Source: Roridomyces roridus
Lineage: Eukaryota; Basidiomycota; Agaricomycetes; Agaricales; Mycenaceae
Length of the DNA stretch: 64,000 bases
Direction: 5' to 3'
NCBI GenBank assembly: GCA_029378245.1
Contig: JARKIF010000012.1
Span: 620,001 to 684,000 of the forward strand
A program made the position numbers and the translations under genes. The stretch's first letter is position 1; each line of letters begins with the position of its first letter. Positions 12,249 to 24,700 of the stretch are shown here, piece by piece. The notes under the pieces were generated by a model. It ran no database searches, had not been told where the DNA came from, and saw only the letters and a program-made list of their open reading frames with translations.

Positions 12249-13872
12249 TTACTTGCGCGTAGTCAAAAATGCCTCCGGGAACCATTCCGGCGCCTTCCAC
12301 TCCTTACCAGTCATGTCCGCCAGAGCCATCCCCGCCACGACCGCTGCGCACGAAAACGCCCGAGGCATCCCATGACCAGAATATCCCGCTGAAATGTACT
12401 GGCCCGTTTCGCCGATAACAGGTCCAACCTGATGTAAACTCAGTGCCACTTCGTTCAAACTAAAAGGAACACGAACGAATGGGTCCCGGGACTTGGTGTA
12501 CGCCATGATTCCTGTCTGAACAAAGCATCCGTCAGCTATCCGGCTTTGAAAGATAGTAGGTACTCACCCATTCCATCTCCGGCTCCACCCCATCCTCAAA
12601 TTGCTCGGGAAACACAGCAGGCAGAAACCTCCTCAACACACCTCCCACGGGTTCATCCACGACCGAGTCGTCCGTCTGATTATACTCGAACCCAGGACCC
12701 ACCTCACGTCCTCCACCCAAGATAATCAGCGGCGGTGCATCTGAATCTTGCTGCGGGCGAGGAAACCAATACTCGAAGCCTTGATTTGCGTCCCAAGAGC
12801 AATTCCATTTGAGCCCTGGAGCACGTACCGCGCACACCTGACCGCGCGTGGCAACGATCCCACCAGGGCCGGCGAGCTGCGGTAACAGGTGGCTGGCATA
12901 TGCATTGGTGGCGTGGATGATATAGTTTGTGCGCAGGATGCCTCGGGGAGTTTCGAGTGCCCACCGCCTCGAGTCGGAGGATGGAGTGATCTTGCCCACG
13001 GGGGTGCGCGTGTGCAGGCTCAGCTCGAGGTCCGGGGTCAGTGATTTCGCAAGGCGGTACAAGTGGGTCACGAATTTGAGCGGCCAGAGATTGTGGCCGC
13101 CTATCTCGACGCCGGGGTGCAGGGTGCCATATTTCTAATCAAGTAAACCAGCGCCCATATCCTGAAAAGCCACTCACGCTTTGCATCTCGGCTGTAGAAA
13201 CCCAACGGACTCCAGTCAAATCCACCCCCGCCTCTTTCGCAGCGTCGAAATCCGCCTTGGCAGCCGTATACTCTGATTCGGTGAGAAACGCCGTGGCGTG
13301 CCCACCCTCGACGAGATCGACGCTATCAGCCCATCCCTCCTCGCGGATGAGTTTCACGATTTCAGAGGCGGTGTGATCTTCCAGAGCCAAGGCTCGTACA
13401 GCTTGCTCTGTTCCATATCTCGCTTGATAACCGCAAAAATCGAAGAACACAAGGGGTGTGAGATGCCCGCCATTCCGCCCTGTGGCACCGGACCCTGCGA
13501 AAACTTGAGTCTTGTGCACATCACGACAAGAGAAACTGAAGACTTGCAGAAATCGCGTGCCTCGAGAATGACGACACGGAGGGGATTATTACCGGACTGA
13601 GATGGTACCGCTCGGCGCTGGACAGCTTCCGCGATGTGGTGCGCAGCAGACACGCCTGTGATTCCTGAGCCGATTATGCAGATGTCGGCCTCTTGAGTCA
13701 AGGGGCCCTGACTGCCTTGTCCTGCGAGCGGATTCGCATCGGGGGTGTCGATCCAGAAGGAGCGGGTTGGGTTGGGTACTGGAAGGGATGAGGGGTCGGA
13801 TGGTAGGCTTTCAAAGGCTGTTTCGCTGTCTTGAAGTCGTTCAAGGGGAATCTCTGAGGAAATCGACGACAT
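12249..13872 (-). CDS. DAO-type FAD-dependent oxidoreductase, copy 1
   Basis: D-amino-acid-oxidase superfamily flavoprotein, the fold of glycine, sarcosine and dimethylglycine oxidising enzymes. The dinucleotide-binding motif is ADICIIGSGITGVSAAHHIA (about residues 62-81), followed by RDFWSGATGRNGGHLTP, NYIIHATNAYASHLLPQLAG, RGQVCAVRAP, EYWFPRP and the C-terminal ISAGYSGHGMPRAF loop that closes over FAD. The first intron (13495-13547) uses GC-AG ends: donor gcaagt, giving RDF-W-SGATG in frame. There is no signal peptide, so it is probably cytosolic or organellar. It is a clear paralogue of 19876-21597, which lies beyond a DUF6533 gene, an F-box gene and the T-protein gene. The substrate is unknown. 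Confidence 0.88.
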
Positions 13873-14533
13873 GGCGAGTGTGGACGGGTAGATGGCGGTC
13901 CGATGATCCGAAATTACGAAATGCGATCAATCTTAGTATCTCGGTCAGGGCTGGCCGAAAAGGGATACAAAGTACCACTTACAACTTCCCGTTGACTTGC
14001 CGCTATACTTCCCGCAAGTCATCGGGGCGCCCCGAGTCCGCGATTCAACGTTTTGCGAGAGCTTTCTTGCCTTCCTTCCTTTCGACTGCTCCAGGAACCC
14101 ACTTTGGAAGGCTGGCGATGGACGGAATGCCGTAAGTTTAAGTACAGTCTGAGGAAATCGCCAATTGTCACAAATTAGCCTCCGTTCTCTACGATCACGT
14201 TACAGTCACTGGCTGTCACTGGGCACCGAATTCAAAACCTGGAAGCAAAAGTGACCTCCGTCACCTCGAGGTATTGGGCTTCTGGAATCGGAGGATCCAG
14301 GTTTGCCCGGAGACTCAGAGCAATTTTTTACCCTATTTCACCAGATTCTGCAAGATTTCACATGGTCCCATATGGGTTCGCTTCCGTCGGTTACCTACGG
14401 CTTTATGTAACGCAAATTGGCGATAGCTCCGGGCGGTTTCAAGGCGGCCGATCAGGATCCGTCGGGACTTGGGCGTGCATTTTCCTTCCACTCCACCCAC
14501 TCGTTTCTCCCGCCGGCACTGGACCACCTCTCC
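13873..14533. other. intergenic region between divergent genes
   Basis: About 660 bp between two divergent genes. Open frames here are short and lack family features. I see no gene or repeat that can be supported; it is probably promoter and 5' UTR DNA. Confidence 0.4.
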
Positions 14534-16486
14534 ATGGACGACGCTCTTTCTCCTCGAGCAATTATCAGCATCGCCGACATCGTTTCCGATGCCCGACTCG
14601 CGAATCATCTCGCAGGTGCGTCGTCGCGTCTTGCTCTGCGCTGTGTATCGCACTTACCAATGGCCCTTGCAGCTTCCGCGCTCGTCATTCTTCTGTGAGT
14701 GGATTCACGCGCGCTCGTCTGGCAGAGCTTCTTACGCGGACGTCCAGTCTCGACCTTTTCTCCACGTTAGAAAACGAGGTGACTGCAGATTTGAAATGAC
14801 ACCGAAACGTCCACTAAAGCTTTTTGGTAGATAAATTTTGTGTGGAACAAACCATGGAGGGTCCCAAGTATATTATACGTGCGTCACAGTCCACTTTCAC
14901 GATCGCTCGTGTTGATTGAATTCACTTGAAGGTCTGGGTAAGCCCTACACTCAAGCTACTATTCGTCCGGCGTTGAGGCTTTATTGCACAGAATCGATAC
15001 ATGTCCCTCTTGACTGTATTCGTGGCCATCCTCGGTGAGTATTCCGTTCCTGCTCAGAACCTCGCAGCCAAACGGAAACCCAGTAATGTTCCACGAAGTC
15101 AAATCCGACGAGGTGTGTATCTTCTGGAAATTCGTTCGACGAATCTGACTGTGTATTTTCAGGGGTGCGTTCACCAGTTCATTCCGTGTGTCAAGTGGCT
15201 GACTCTGCTCGGGGTTTTGCAGGTGTAAATCATTCATCCTGGTACGCAATTCATATCACCGTCTGCTCAACATCGTCGCTGACAGGAATTCAAGACAGGA
15301 TGCATCGTCTCTGCGTTGCTCTTCGGAACATTCAATCTCATGTTAACATTGCGGTGCGTTGACGTGGAAATCTCTCCGACCCATGGTTGATTCTGATCAA
15401 TAGAGTTTGGATATTATACGGCCAACAAGGCTGCATGGACTATATTCTATCTGCAATGCTTTTGGGTAAGAATTCCGACGGACCTTTGGCGGTGTAGACT
15501 CAGACTTGAGTTAGTCCAGATACTCTCCATGTGCGTTCATCCTGTCCGTCGATTTCCAGGCTGTTTTGACATGATGCAGGATAATACCGCCTCTCGTCTC
15601 TGCGGCACACCTGCGCGATTTCGTTCATCTAGGGTACGCTCTTCCATCCCTCTCAAAAGCCCTCCCTCAAATTCATCCTCTCCAGACCAATGGTACCGGG
15701 GTGCTCCTTTACGAGTCCGTCGCACACATTCTCCTCCGCTCCAGCTTATATTATTTCCACCAGGGCCATTCATGTCGGGCATTAGATTGGCCTTCTACTT
15801 CCTTCCCCAACTTCTCGTCGTACGTCTCCAACATGTAGTTTAATGGCGGCATCTTCATATCTAAACAGACCTCAACCATGTTCATACTCATCCTCCGCAA
15901 ATGCATAACAACCCTCCGTCTCCGGGGTCGAAATTACAGCTCCGCAGCAGCTGCCGATTTACCGATTATAAGGTTATTGTTGAGGGATGGGATTATTTGG
16001 TTCGCCATCGTCTCGTGTGAGTTGAACATTCCTTTTATCCGAATTCAAAGGCTGATGAATTGAATGCGAACGCAGTTTTCAACATCGCACAGCTGGTCAT
16101 CTGGTCAGCCGGCCGAACGACCATGTCGCTCATCCTCATCATGTCCGTCCTTCATTCATGCTGAGGTATTTCGTCGATGGATAAGTACTGATCCATATAT
16201 TTCTTCCTACAGACCATCCGTCGCGTGAGTCACCCCTCCATCTCAGCTTTTAACTGCTTACCGTTGAATTTAAAACCCACCTAGTCTCTTCTCCTTGATA
16301 TCCTCAAGATTCCTCCTCAGCACCAAATCCCTCTCGTCTCCCAAATCGGAATCATCCCCCGAGTATGCCGGTTTGGAGACAGAGGATGACGACGACGATG
16401 AGCCTGAGAAGCTCAAGGGGAGTGAAGACGCAGACCAAGACGACGAGGAAGAGGAGCATTTCCATCTGATACCGATGTCGGCTTGA
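14534..16486 (+). CDS. DUF6533-type seven-span-like membrane protein
   Basis: Many-exon integral membrane protein of the basidiomycete DUF6533 family (function unknown; GPCR-like topology often predicted). Exon 1 is 14534-14615 (MDDALSPRAIISIADIV), then ASALVILL joined to LDLFSTLENE and INFVWNKPWRVPSILY, which is the DUF6533 signature. Next are NRYMSLLTVFVAIL and RVWILYGQQ. Near the end, LLRDGIIWFAIVS joins VFNIAQLVIWSAGRTTMSLI. The C-terminal tail is highly acidic (ETEDDDDDEPEKLKGSEDAD, then EEEEHFHLIPMSA, stop at 16486). Introns are about 50 nt and numerous. Several junctions between 14900 and 16280 are only approximate. Confidence 0.72.
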
Positions 16487-16868
16487 GCGTAGCGGGAGTC
16501 GTGTATGTCTAGTAATACTTATAATGTACTTATTAGCCGGTGCTTATTGAGAAGATGTCGTTTTGAAGGGAGGTGGAGGAGGAGCACTTCTCCGATAACG
16601 CGAGAACAAGCAAGACGGGGAGGAATCAGGAGTGGTCGTGGGATGTGGTGGGCACCCGTTCCCGCACCCGAAATCGAATGGTCCGCTGTCTCGACATGAG
16701 CTGCAATACCACATTCAAACGTGGTCTTGCTATTGGAGACGCTGTTTGGATATGAGTGTAATCCAGAGCTCTAGGCGGCAGCCAAGCGGCACATCGGGTG
16801 GATTGATGGGTTCCCTACATCTCCACCCAGCCAAGGCCGACCACCAAAAATTGTTCTTAATTTCAGTC
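16487..16868. other. intergenic spacer
   Basis: About 380 bp upstream of the F-box gene. An upstream in-frame ATG exists at 16632, but the residues it would add have no family features and precede the natural MASTQRL start. Nothing else is recognisable. Confidence 0.4.
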
Positions 16869-18053
16869 ATGGCCTCAACCCAAAGACTCTCCGAGCCATC
16901 CGAGGGGCTAACAACAGTCTCTGGACCCATCTCAGTCCGGGACCCAATGGCCGGTCTCCCGGTGGAACTTTCCTCTCACATCTTCCTGTGCACGGCCCCC
17001 AACGCGCAGGCCTCCTCGGTCCTCGTGCGTGTATCGCGCACATGGAATCGTATCGCCCTCGGAACGCCATCCTTATGGACCACAATCAGCAACGATGGAA
17101 TCCCAGCTGCTAAATTCCCAGACCTTTTGAAAATCTGGCTCGCTCGAGGGCGGGTCCTCCCAGTTTCGATATCCCTGGGACCCATGCTTCCTTCGGCGTT
17201 TCTTCACACTGTCGAGGTCCTCGCCGACGACTCGCAACGCGTTCAGACTCTGAACGTCCATCTCCACGGCGGATCCGTCGACAAAATATGCCAGATTTCC
17301 TTTGGAGCGTTGACACATCTCACAATCGACGCCTCGGAGGATGAGAGTGTTGGGCCCTGCGCAGCCTTGATCTCACTCCTGCGTGGCGCTCCAAACCTCG
17401 TCGAATGCAACGTGAACGAGGTCTTTTATACGTGGCGGGACGATTCTCTCGACGGCTTGGGATCGTTCACCCATTCTTCACTCCAACACCTACGGTTCGG
17501 CAAGCCCCAGGATGGCTTCAAACGTATCACCGCCTCTCCCGCGGCTTTATCGTGTCTCAAACTACCTTCCCTCCAAACACTTCGAGTGTTCTTCAGTAAC
17601 AATCACACATACACCGAGTCCGACCTGCTCAAATTCTTAACCCGGTCCCCGGCACCGCTGCGTTCGTTGCACATCGGGTTCTCACACCACGTGCGGGGAA
17701 CCGCCGCGGTTCTCCAATCTCTGCAGTTGGTGTCCACCACTCTGACAGACCTCGAGATCCTCCACCCGCGCAATCTCGCGCAAACCCTCTTCGACGCTCT
17801 GGATTTCAACGCAGAGTTGCTGCCCCACCTCCAGAGGCTCCACATTCGTGGATATCTCGATGGAGACAATCTGCCTCAACCCCAGCACATATTTAATGCG
17901 CTGAAAGCACGGCGGAATTCCCTCAAGTCGTTCCGCATTTGTGCGGTTGACGAGGAGGAGGTGTTTTTCGGTGGAGTGGCTGCCGTGTTGCGTCCGTTTG
18001 TGGACGACGGGGTGGATGTTTATATCGGGACGTTGTTCAAGGATTTCATGTAG
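16869..18053 (+). CDS. F-box protein
   Basis: Single-exon protein of 394 residues. The F-box lies near residues 25-60 (DPMAGLPVELSSHIFLC, then VLVRVSRTWNRIALGTPSLW), the pattern of Agaricomycete F-box proteins that recruit substrates to the SCF ubiquitin ligase. The remainder shows leucine-rich spacing (ALTHLTIDA, SLQHLRFG, SLQTLRVFF, LTDLEIL, HLQRLHIRG). The start at 16869 is the ATG closest to the F-box; an in-frame extension to 16632 is possible. It differs clearly from the four-copy F-box family at 48-59 kb. It converges with the T-protein gene, about 240 bp away. Confidence 0.8.
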   Translation: MASTQRLSEPSEGLTTVSGPISVRDPMAGLPVELSSHIFLCTAPNAQASSVLVRVSRTWNRIALGTPSLWTTISNDGIPAAKFPDLLKIWLARGRVLPVSISLGPMLPSAFLHTVEVLADDSQRVQTLNVHLHGGSVDKICQISFGALTHLTIDASEDESVGPCAALISLLRGAPNLVECNVNEVFYTWRDDSLDGLGSFTHSSLQHLRFGKPQDGFKRITASPAALSCLKLPSLQTLRVFFSNNHTYTESDLLKFLTRSPAPLRSLHIGFSHHVRGTAAVLQSLQLVSTTLTDLEILHPRNLAQTLFDALDFNAELLPHLQRLHIRGYLDGDNLPQPQHIFNALKARRNSLKSFRICAVDEEEVFFGGVAAVLRPFVDDGVDVYIGTLFKDFM

Positions 18054-18295
18054 CGCTTCCACAAGGAAGTAAGTAAATAACTTGGTTGGTCCTGCGGGCC
18101 ACATATTTACATCTAGATCTGGAATTTCAAGGAATGAGCAGTGTCTTTCTCGCAAGACGATGTGCGCCCTGGAGGTATGAAGAATGGAACGCCAGTAAGC
18201 AGAATCCCGCAATTAATAGCCAGGGTTGGCCGGTGATACATGAGCCGCGGCTTTGTCGCCTTATTGAGAACATGCGTTTCGAGGTTGAAGTACAT

Positions 18296-19770
18296 TCAAA
18301 CCCCTCTAAAATACTTTGCCGGAACGAAAGGCATCCCCACAACCTTTGCTTCCCGCATCTTGCCACGCACCTCGACAGCCACCTGCGCGCCCTTCTTCTG
18401 CCACCCACCGCCGCTCTTGATGTACCCCATCGCGATGTTCTGGCCGAGCGTGGGCGAAGGGATACCAGAGGTTACAGTGCCGATTTGCTGTTCCGTCGCA
18501 GGGTCAAAGATTTTCGCGCCGCCTGGAAAAATATGAGTCAGAGAGAAGAAGGGAAAACGACACGACACTCACCCCGTGCAGGCGCGCCCTGCACCACGAG
18601 CCCCACACGTCTCTTCGGCACACCCTCCTTCAACTGAGCCCGCAACCCCTCTGCACCGATAAACACGCCGCTCTCTTTCCGCCCCTTGCCAATAACCCAC
18701 CCAAGCCCCGCCTCGAGCGGCGTCGTATCCTCATCGAGGTCGCTCCCGTACAGACACATCCCCGCCTCGAGCCGCAGGCTGTCACGCGCACCCAGACCCG
18801 TAAGCTGGACAGGAGATTTAGAGAGTAGGGTAGCCACTTCGACGGTGTGGGCCGGGGGAATGGAGATCTATATACGTCAGGGCATGTAGAAAAGAACTCG
18901 ACGACAGAAAGCACCTCAAACCCGTCTTCGCCGGTGTAGCCGCCTCGAGCGACGTGAAGGTTGAACCCCTCTATCGGGACGAACGCAGATTTCCCAAACG
19001 TGAGTTGCGTAAGGTCGTACGCGGTGAGAGCTTGGAGGTAGGACGCCGCCTTTGGGCCTGTCGACAAGTTAGAGTGGGAAGCGACAAAATGAGCACAGTA
19101 AAACGCACCCTGCAGGGCAACGAGCCCCCAATTCTCCAAGACCTCCATCTCAACCGGACCATTAGCAGCATGCTCCCCGGCGTTCCACTCTGCAAGTCTC
19201 TGCTTGAACCACTCGAGATCGCGCTCCCTCCGTCCAGCATTGGTGACGACGTAGAACGCGTCCTCGGCGTGTTTGGTGATGACCGTATCGTCGATAATCC
19301 CGCCTCGCTCGTTGAGGAGCACAGAGAGCGTCGAGGTGTAGGGCTTCAATGACGAGAGCGATGACGGTGTGAGCCATTCGAGGAAGCCCGTCGCTGTGGG
19401 ACCACGGAAGTTGGATTGCACCATGTGGCCCACGTCAAATAGGCCTGCGTCCGTGCGGACGTGTTGGTGGCTGGCCACTTGGAAATCGTGAGAGTCGGGA
19501 TGAGCGAGATGAGCAGGGAGACTCACCTTGGCCTACGTCGCCATACGCCAAAGGCATCGAGTACCCCGCAAAGGGTACCATTTTTGCACCATTTTCGACG
19601 TGGAAATCGTGCAATCCGGTCCGCTTGAGCTACGTCGGGTGAGCAATGTCCTTAGAAGGACGGGAGGAGGGTACTTCGGAGGGTGCAGATGTTGCAAGCC
19701 GACGCAGCGACGCGTGAAGAGGTGCTCTTCGCAGGCCCACGGATGCTCTCAAGAGCGGTGAGAGGGCCAT
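18296..19770 (-). CDS. GCV1: mitochondrial glycine-cleavage T-protein (aminomethyltransferase)
   Basis: Tetrahydrofolate-dependent aminomethyltransferase of the glycine cleavage complex, releasing ammonia and forming 5,10-methylene-THF in the mitochondrial matrix. The basic N-terminus ([20 protein letters not shown], then [12 protein letters not shown]) is a good presequence. A short intron then joins to [75 protein letters not shown] (folate-binding region) and [11 protein letters not shown]. The end is [12 protein letters not shown] and a final PAKYFRGV. Five introns are needed, all frame-consistent. It lies immediately downstream of FAD oxidoreductase copy 2 (105 bp, same strand). The gene symbol follows the yeast name by function. 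Confidence 0.92.
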
Positions 19771-19875
19771 TTATGGTGCGGTCGAAGAGAGGGGCGGAAA
19801 CGGAGCTCCGGCCAATCAGAAATCTTCACGGCGATCAATACAAGATACGGCATTTCTGATCTACAGGTAGAGTTT

Positions 19876-21597
19876 TTAAGAGCTCGTCAAAAAGGGCCGC
19901 GGCATCCACTCTGGCAGAACCCAATCTCTTCCCTCCAATTCAGCAGCAATCATCCCGACAATGGCCTCTGCGCAAGCATACGCGCGTGGCATCCCATGGC
20001 CTCCGTAACCCGCTGAAATGAACTGGCCCTCGTATTTGAGGACAGGGCCGACCTGAAGAAGAGAGTTGGCAATTAGGCTGGGAGGCGAGAGACGACTTAC
20101 GAAGGGAACATCTCTTTCCGGAGTGTAGCCCATGATACCCGTCTGCGACTGTTAGATTCGGTCTCGAAAATTCCAAACGACTCACCCATTCACGCTCTGG
20201 TTCCCTGCCTTCCTCATACAGCGTCGGAAACAGCGTCGAGAGAAAGCCTCTTAGTACTTTGCCCACCGCTTCATTGACTGACCCGTCATCCGTCGTACCC
20301 ACCTCAAAAGGCGGACCCGCCGCATCTCGTGCGCCTCCGAATATCACAATTGGGCGCTCGTCTTCTTCCACAGGGCGAGGGAACCAATACCCCACACCAC
20401 CGATCCAAGACACTTTCGTCAGTGCAGAGGCAGGTGCAGACGCACGGAGAGCGACGACTTGTCCGCGGACAGGAACGATAGACCCGGCGAGATGGGGAAG
20501 AAGATGCGAAGCGTAAGCGTTCGTTGCGTGTAGGACGTAAGAGCAGTGGACCTCGCCGCGCGGAGTCGACAACGCCCACCGAGTAGGGAACGAAGTCTTG
20601 TCCTCTGAGTGGAGGGAAAGCGGCGAGACTTTGGTCACAGGTGTCTGAGTGTGTAGTCGGAGATCGAGTTTGTCCGTCGTCGAGTTGGCTTCCTTGAACA
20701 ACTCCGTGACAAACTTGAGCGGCCAGACATTGTATCCTGGAGTCCGAATGCCCCAGTTGTATGTCCCATACGTCTACATTCCTTTCATGAACAAACATGG
20801 AGGATAAAATAACAGAAGCCTACCGCGTTCATCTCTTCCCTACTGAACCAACTGACGTTGGTGCTCTTGCCAGCGGCGACGGCAGCATCAAAATCCGCCC
20901 ACAACTCGTCCACTTGTTCTTCAGTCTGCAGGAGGTCCACGTGCCCGCCCTCGACCAAGTCGACCGAGTCCGCCCACCCACCTTCACGTGCAATCCGCGC
21001 CATCTCGGTGGAAGAATAATGTTCAATGGCAAAATACCTGAGAGCCTCTTCTCTCCCAAACCTCTTCTCGACCTCCCGGAATCCCCTGATTTCAAACGGC
21101 GTGAGGTTCCCGCCATTGCGTCCTGCGCACTGTTTCGAGAGTGAATCTGGATATCAGTTTCCGCCACGCACCTGTCGCTCCGGAGCCTAAGGAACACGCG
21201 AACGTGAGCAACTATGCATGCTAAAGATAACAACAAGAAACGACACACAAAAATCTCGCGCCTCGAGGACAACAGCCCTCAACCGTTCCTTCCCTTCCGG
21301 TAACGGGAACCTCCCTCCCTCGACGGCGTTAGCGAGGTGGTACGCAGCCGAGGTGCCCGTCATCCCGGAGCCGACGATGCACACATCCGCAGCATCTGTG
21401 AAGGCGCCGGTACTCCCTGCTTCTGCGAGTGGATTCGCGTTGGGACCGAGCATCCAGAAACTTGGCGTGGAATGTTCGTATGGGAGGTCGGCGGGAGCAT
21501 TGGTGTCGAGGCGGAACGGTGCTTGTTCGCCCGCCAAAGGAACTGTGAGTGCGGAGGCTAGTCCGACGAGTAGAAGGAGAATGCAATATCGGGACAT
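19876..21597 (-). CDS. DAO-type FAD-dependent oxidoreductase, copy 2, with signal peptide
   Basis: Paralogue of the enzyme at 12249-13872, with the same motifs: ADVCIVGSGMTGTSAAYHLA, GSGATGRNGGNLTP, SYVLHATNAYASHLLPHLAG, VRGQVVALRAS, GYWFPRPVEEDE and ISAGYGGHGMPRAYACA. Unlike copy 1 it begins MSRYCILLLLVGLASALTVP, a likely secretory signal peptide, so it may act in the secretory path or outside the cell. The first intron has ordinary GT-AG ends. Four or more introns keep frame. It is 105 bp upstream of the T-protein gene in the same orientation; a link to one-carbon or amine catabolism is only inferred from this position. Confidence 0.87.
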
Positions 21598-21757
21598 GGT
21601 GGTTCCAAGTCAAGTTGCAGTTGATCGCATCATCATGAGGTTCCCATCGGTGATTATCAAACCTCACGTGTCAATTACCTACAACGGGAATTCGATTACC
21701 TTACCGGGACTCACTTGATGATTCCAGCTACGAAGTTTACAAGACACTACTACACAG

Positions 21758-24700
21758 TCAAATTCCGAGGTGGATGAATGGGATCCACCTCTCGTATGGT
21801 ACATCCTTTCTAGCCTTCAACTCCGCAACTGCCAACTGCAAAGCCTCGGCTGTGTCATAGACCTCAGGCTCCTTGCCATCCCTAACCAAGTGAGAATACA
21901 CCAGCTCAGCCACCAGGGGCCCATCCTCATCATTCATACTCCATAAAGTCCCCACCGCACTTCTGAACCCAGCAGCAATAAATCCTCCCCCAAGATGGAA
22001 AGATTCATTCACCAGTTCAGCATCCCCCATTGCCGACTGGCATGCTGCTAGAAAAACAAACTGAGCATTTGGAAGAGGTTTTTCCAGGATGGTGTTCAAC
22101 TCCAAATTTCCGCGATAAAGCAAGAGTCGGCTTTTAGTGGGGTCAACTGGATCCTGGGTCCCATGACAAGCCAGGTGAATCCAAGGGCATTGCTGAAGCT
22201 GGGTCATCACAGCATTCACTGTGGCATCCTTTCCCTCCAGCTTGTTGACATTGGATTCTCCGACTACAGAGATGATTTTTTCAACCTCCTCCCTTACACC
22301 TTGCAGATATTGCTTCTTGAGCGGCCCAGTTTGTGTAACGCCTACAATGCCAAAGGTCTTTGGTTGCGATCCAGTGGCTGCAGATTTTTTTGCATGAGCC
22401 TCAAGCAGGGAACCCAATGTTGCAGTATATGAGTGGATGAATTGAGCAGTGGGAGGGCTTGCGTGAAGCGGGAGTCCCGAGAATTCACCGGTTGGTAGCC
22501 ACCAAAGTCGGCCACCTTGGATTCCATGCTGTCCAAAAGGTGTCAGTAGAATGCAGGATACACTGTAACTTTCTACTCACAGTTTCCAGTACTTGATAAA
22601 CAGGTCTGACAATTTCTGTCCAAAGCCAATTCAACATATCAGCAAAAGCTTGTTGTGTGGACACAATCATGGGTCCTTCTTGGTGAGCATCCAATCTGGT
22701 CCCTCTTGCTGAGAACTTTGGTTTCAAATGATCCTTGAGAGAAGCCCCATGGGATTTCAAGACATCAAAAATCTTGCTTGAAGTTGAACCGCCACCACGA
22801 ATTCCAATATTGCACTTTTGAAGTAGTATCTTGAGGACACCCCTCTGTGATTTCAACAAGTCTGAAGTCAAATTGGGCAATGGGATATGAAGTGGTTCAG
22901 AGGTTGGATTGAGGATGATCAAGGCATCACAACCTTTTTCGTGGCTGTTGAGAATTATCACAGGACCACCCTGTGCAGCTTGACGAAGGATCTCATAGGG
23001 CTTGGGGCGCAGAAAATATGTATGCTCTTTGCGAATATCCTCTAGAAGTTCATCTCTTTCTATCACCAACTCCAGTCCTTTCGCCGAACTGCTGTAAAGT
23101 TCAACAGAAATCTGTTTCAATCTCTCTGCTTTGAGAGGATCAACTCCCGTGACATCTGGTTTCAACTGCAGGATCTGTTGAAATACAGTGGCCAGCCCTT
23201 GCTCCAAAATTTGTATAGCCGATGTAAAGAGCAAAGAGTCAATGCAACTTTTGGTTGCAGTTGAAGTGACTTTTCCAATATCAATTCTCCGAATTGCTTC
23301 ATGGCGAACAGAGATGGAGTTTCCAATCCACATGATGTCTGGCAGGAGGTTGAATGCAGCTTCATAAGCTGTAGGAAGATTTGAAGGTTGAAATTTATTC
23401 AAAAATGATGCCCAATAAGTAGCTTGTGTCCAAGCAGCTTCTGGCTTGATTGTTCCCTTTAGAGATGCAGCATAATACATGTTGACTGCATCAAGGTCTG
23501 CTGGATTCTTTGTCCTTTCGTAACGCTCCGCAAGAGCTGAGGCAAGTGCATTCAAATAATCTGCAGCAGAGGTATTCTGGGGCAGCATTTTGTCGACCAC
23601 TTCTTGACATATTTGGATGGAGCTCTCCAAATCCCTTAAATCCCCAGTTTTGTCAAACCGAGACTCGAAGCAATGTGAAAGAGCAGACATGAGCATGAGT
23701 TTATCCCGATGAGTTTCATCCATGGAATCCACTATCTCTTGATACATCTGCAATGATACTTCCAGATCGTTGAGATTGCCTGATTTTTTATAGCGTGCCA
23801 GCAATAGCTCAGCAAGTTGACCATGAAACAGTCCAATGTTTGAATCATCAGGCGGGATTAATTCCATAGATTCATGATAAAGTTCAAGAGCAATGTCAAG
23901 GTCCTTTTGGTCTCCCAGTGCCTCATATCGTTCCAAATAGGTTTGAACAGCAGCCTCGAGGGTAATTGCCCTGCCTGGATCATCTTCTGGAGTCAACTTT
24001 ATGGCTTTGCGATGGTTCTCAATGGCAGCATGAATATCTTTTGGTTTCTTCTGCCATTTGTAACGGTCACCCAATATCTCTGCAAGGGTCTGTAGACGAG
24101 CCGGTTTGGTTGGATCACTGTCTGGAGTCAATGCAACAGACTCCTTCAGTTTCTGTTGTGCTGTGTCAAGATCTTTCAGATCTCTCAACCGTGTGAACCT
24201 GGCCCTCCAGGCTTTTCCAAGACCATCCAAACATTCCGCTCGCATCTCCTTCAGTTGAGAATCAAAGGCAGAAATATCTGCTGCTTCCTTGAAATTCTGT
24301 AGAGTTGCAGCCAAATCCTTGAGGTCTTGCCAACTTTGATATCTCGTCCAGAAGATATCAGCTAGGTCCTTGAGAAAGCTGGCCCTAGTGGAATTCCATT
24401 CCGGTGTGAGTCGAATTGCTTCTTGAAGGCTTTGTATCGCAGCATTGTAGTCCTCTGCAGTTTCCTTTATGGCCAACCGTTCTTGCAAGGTGACAGCAAC
24501 ATTCTGCAGGAAGATTGCATGCAAGGGATCCTCCGGGGGCACCATAGTAACAGATTCCTGGTTGGCTTTCACCGCAGCGTCGAGGTCTTGGGGATTGTGT
24601 TCGGCATAAAATCTGAACATGTATTGGTCGGCCAAAGCCTTGTATGTTCCTGGAAGTGGCGGGCGCGCTGGGTCATTCTTCTCAATCAACTCTTCCAACT

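Noticed and set aside
12532..13071. Separate gene for the middle portion of DAO copy 1
   Set aside because: It is an internal exon of the 12249-13872 gene, joined by frame-keeping introns on both sides.
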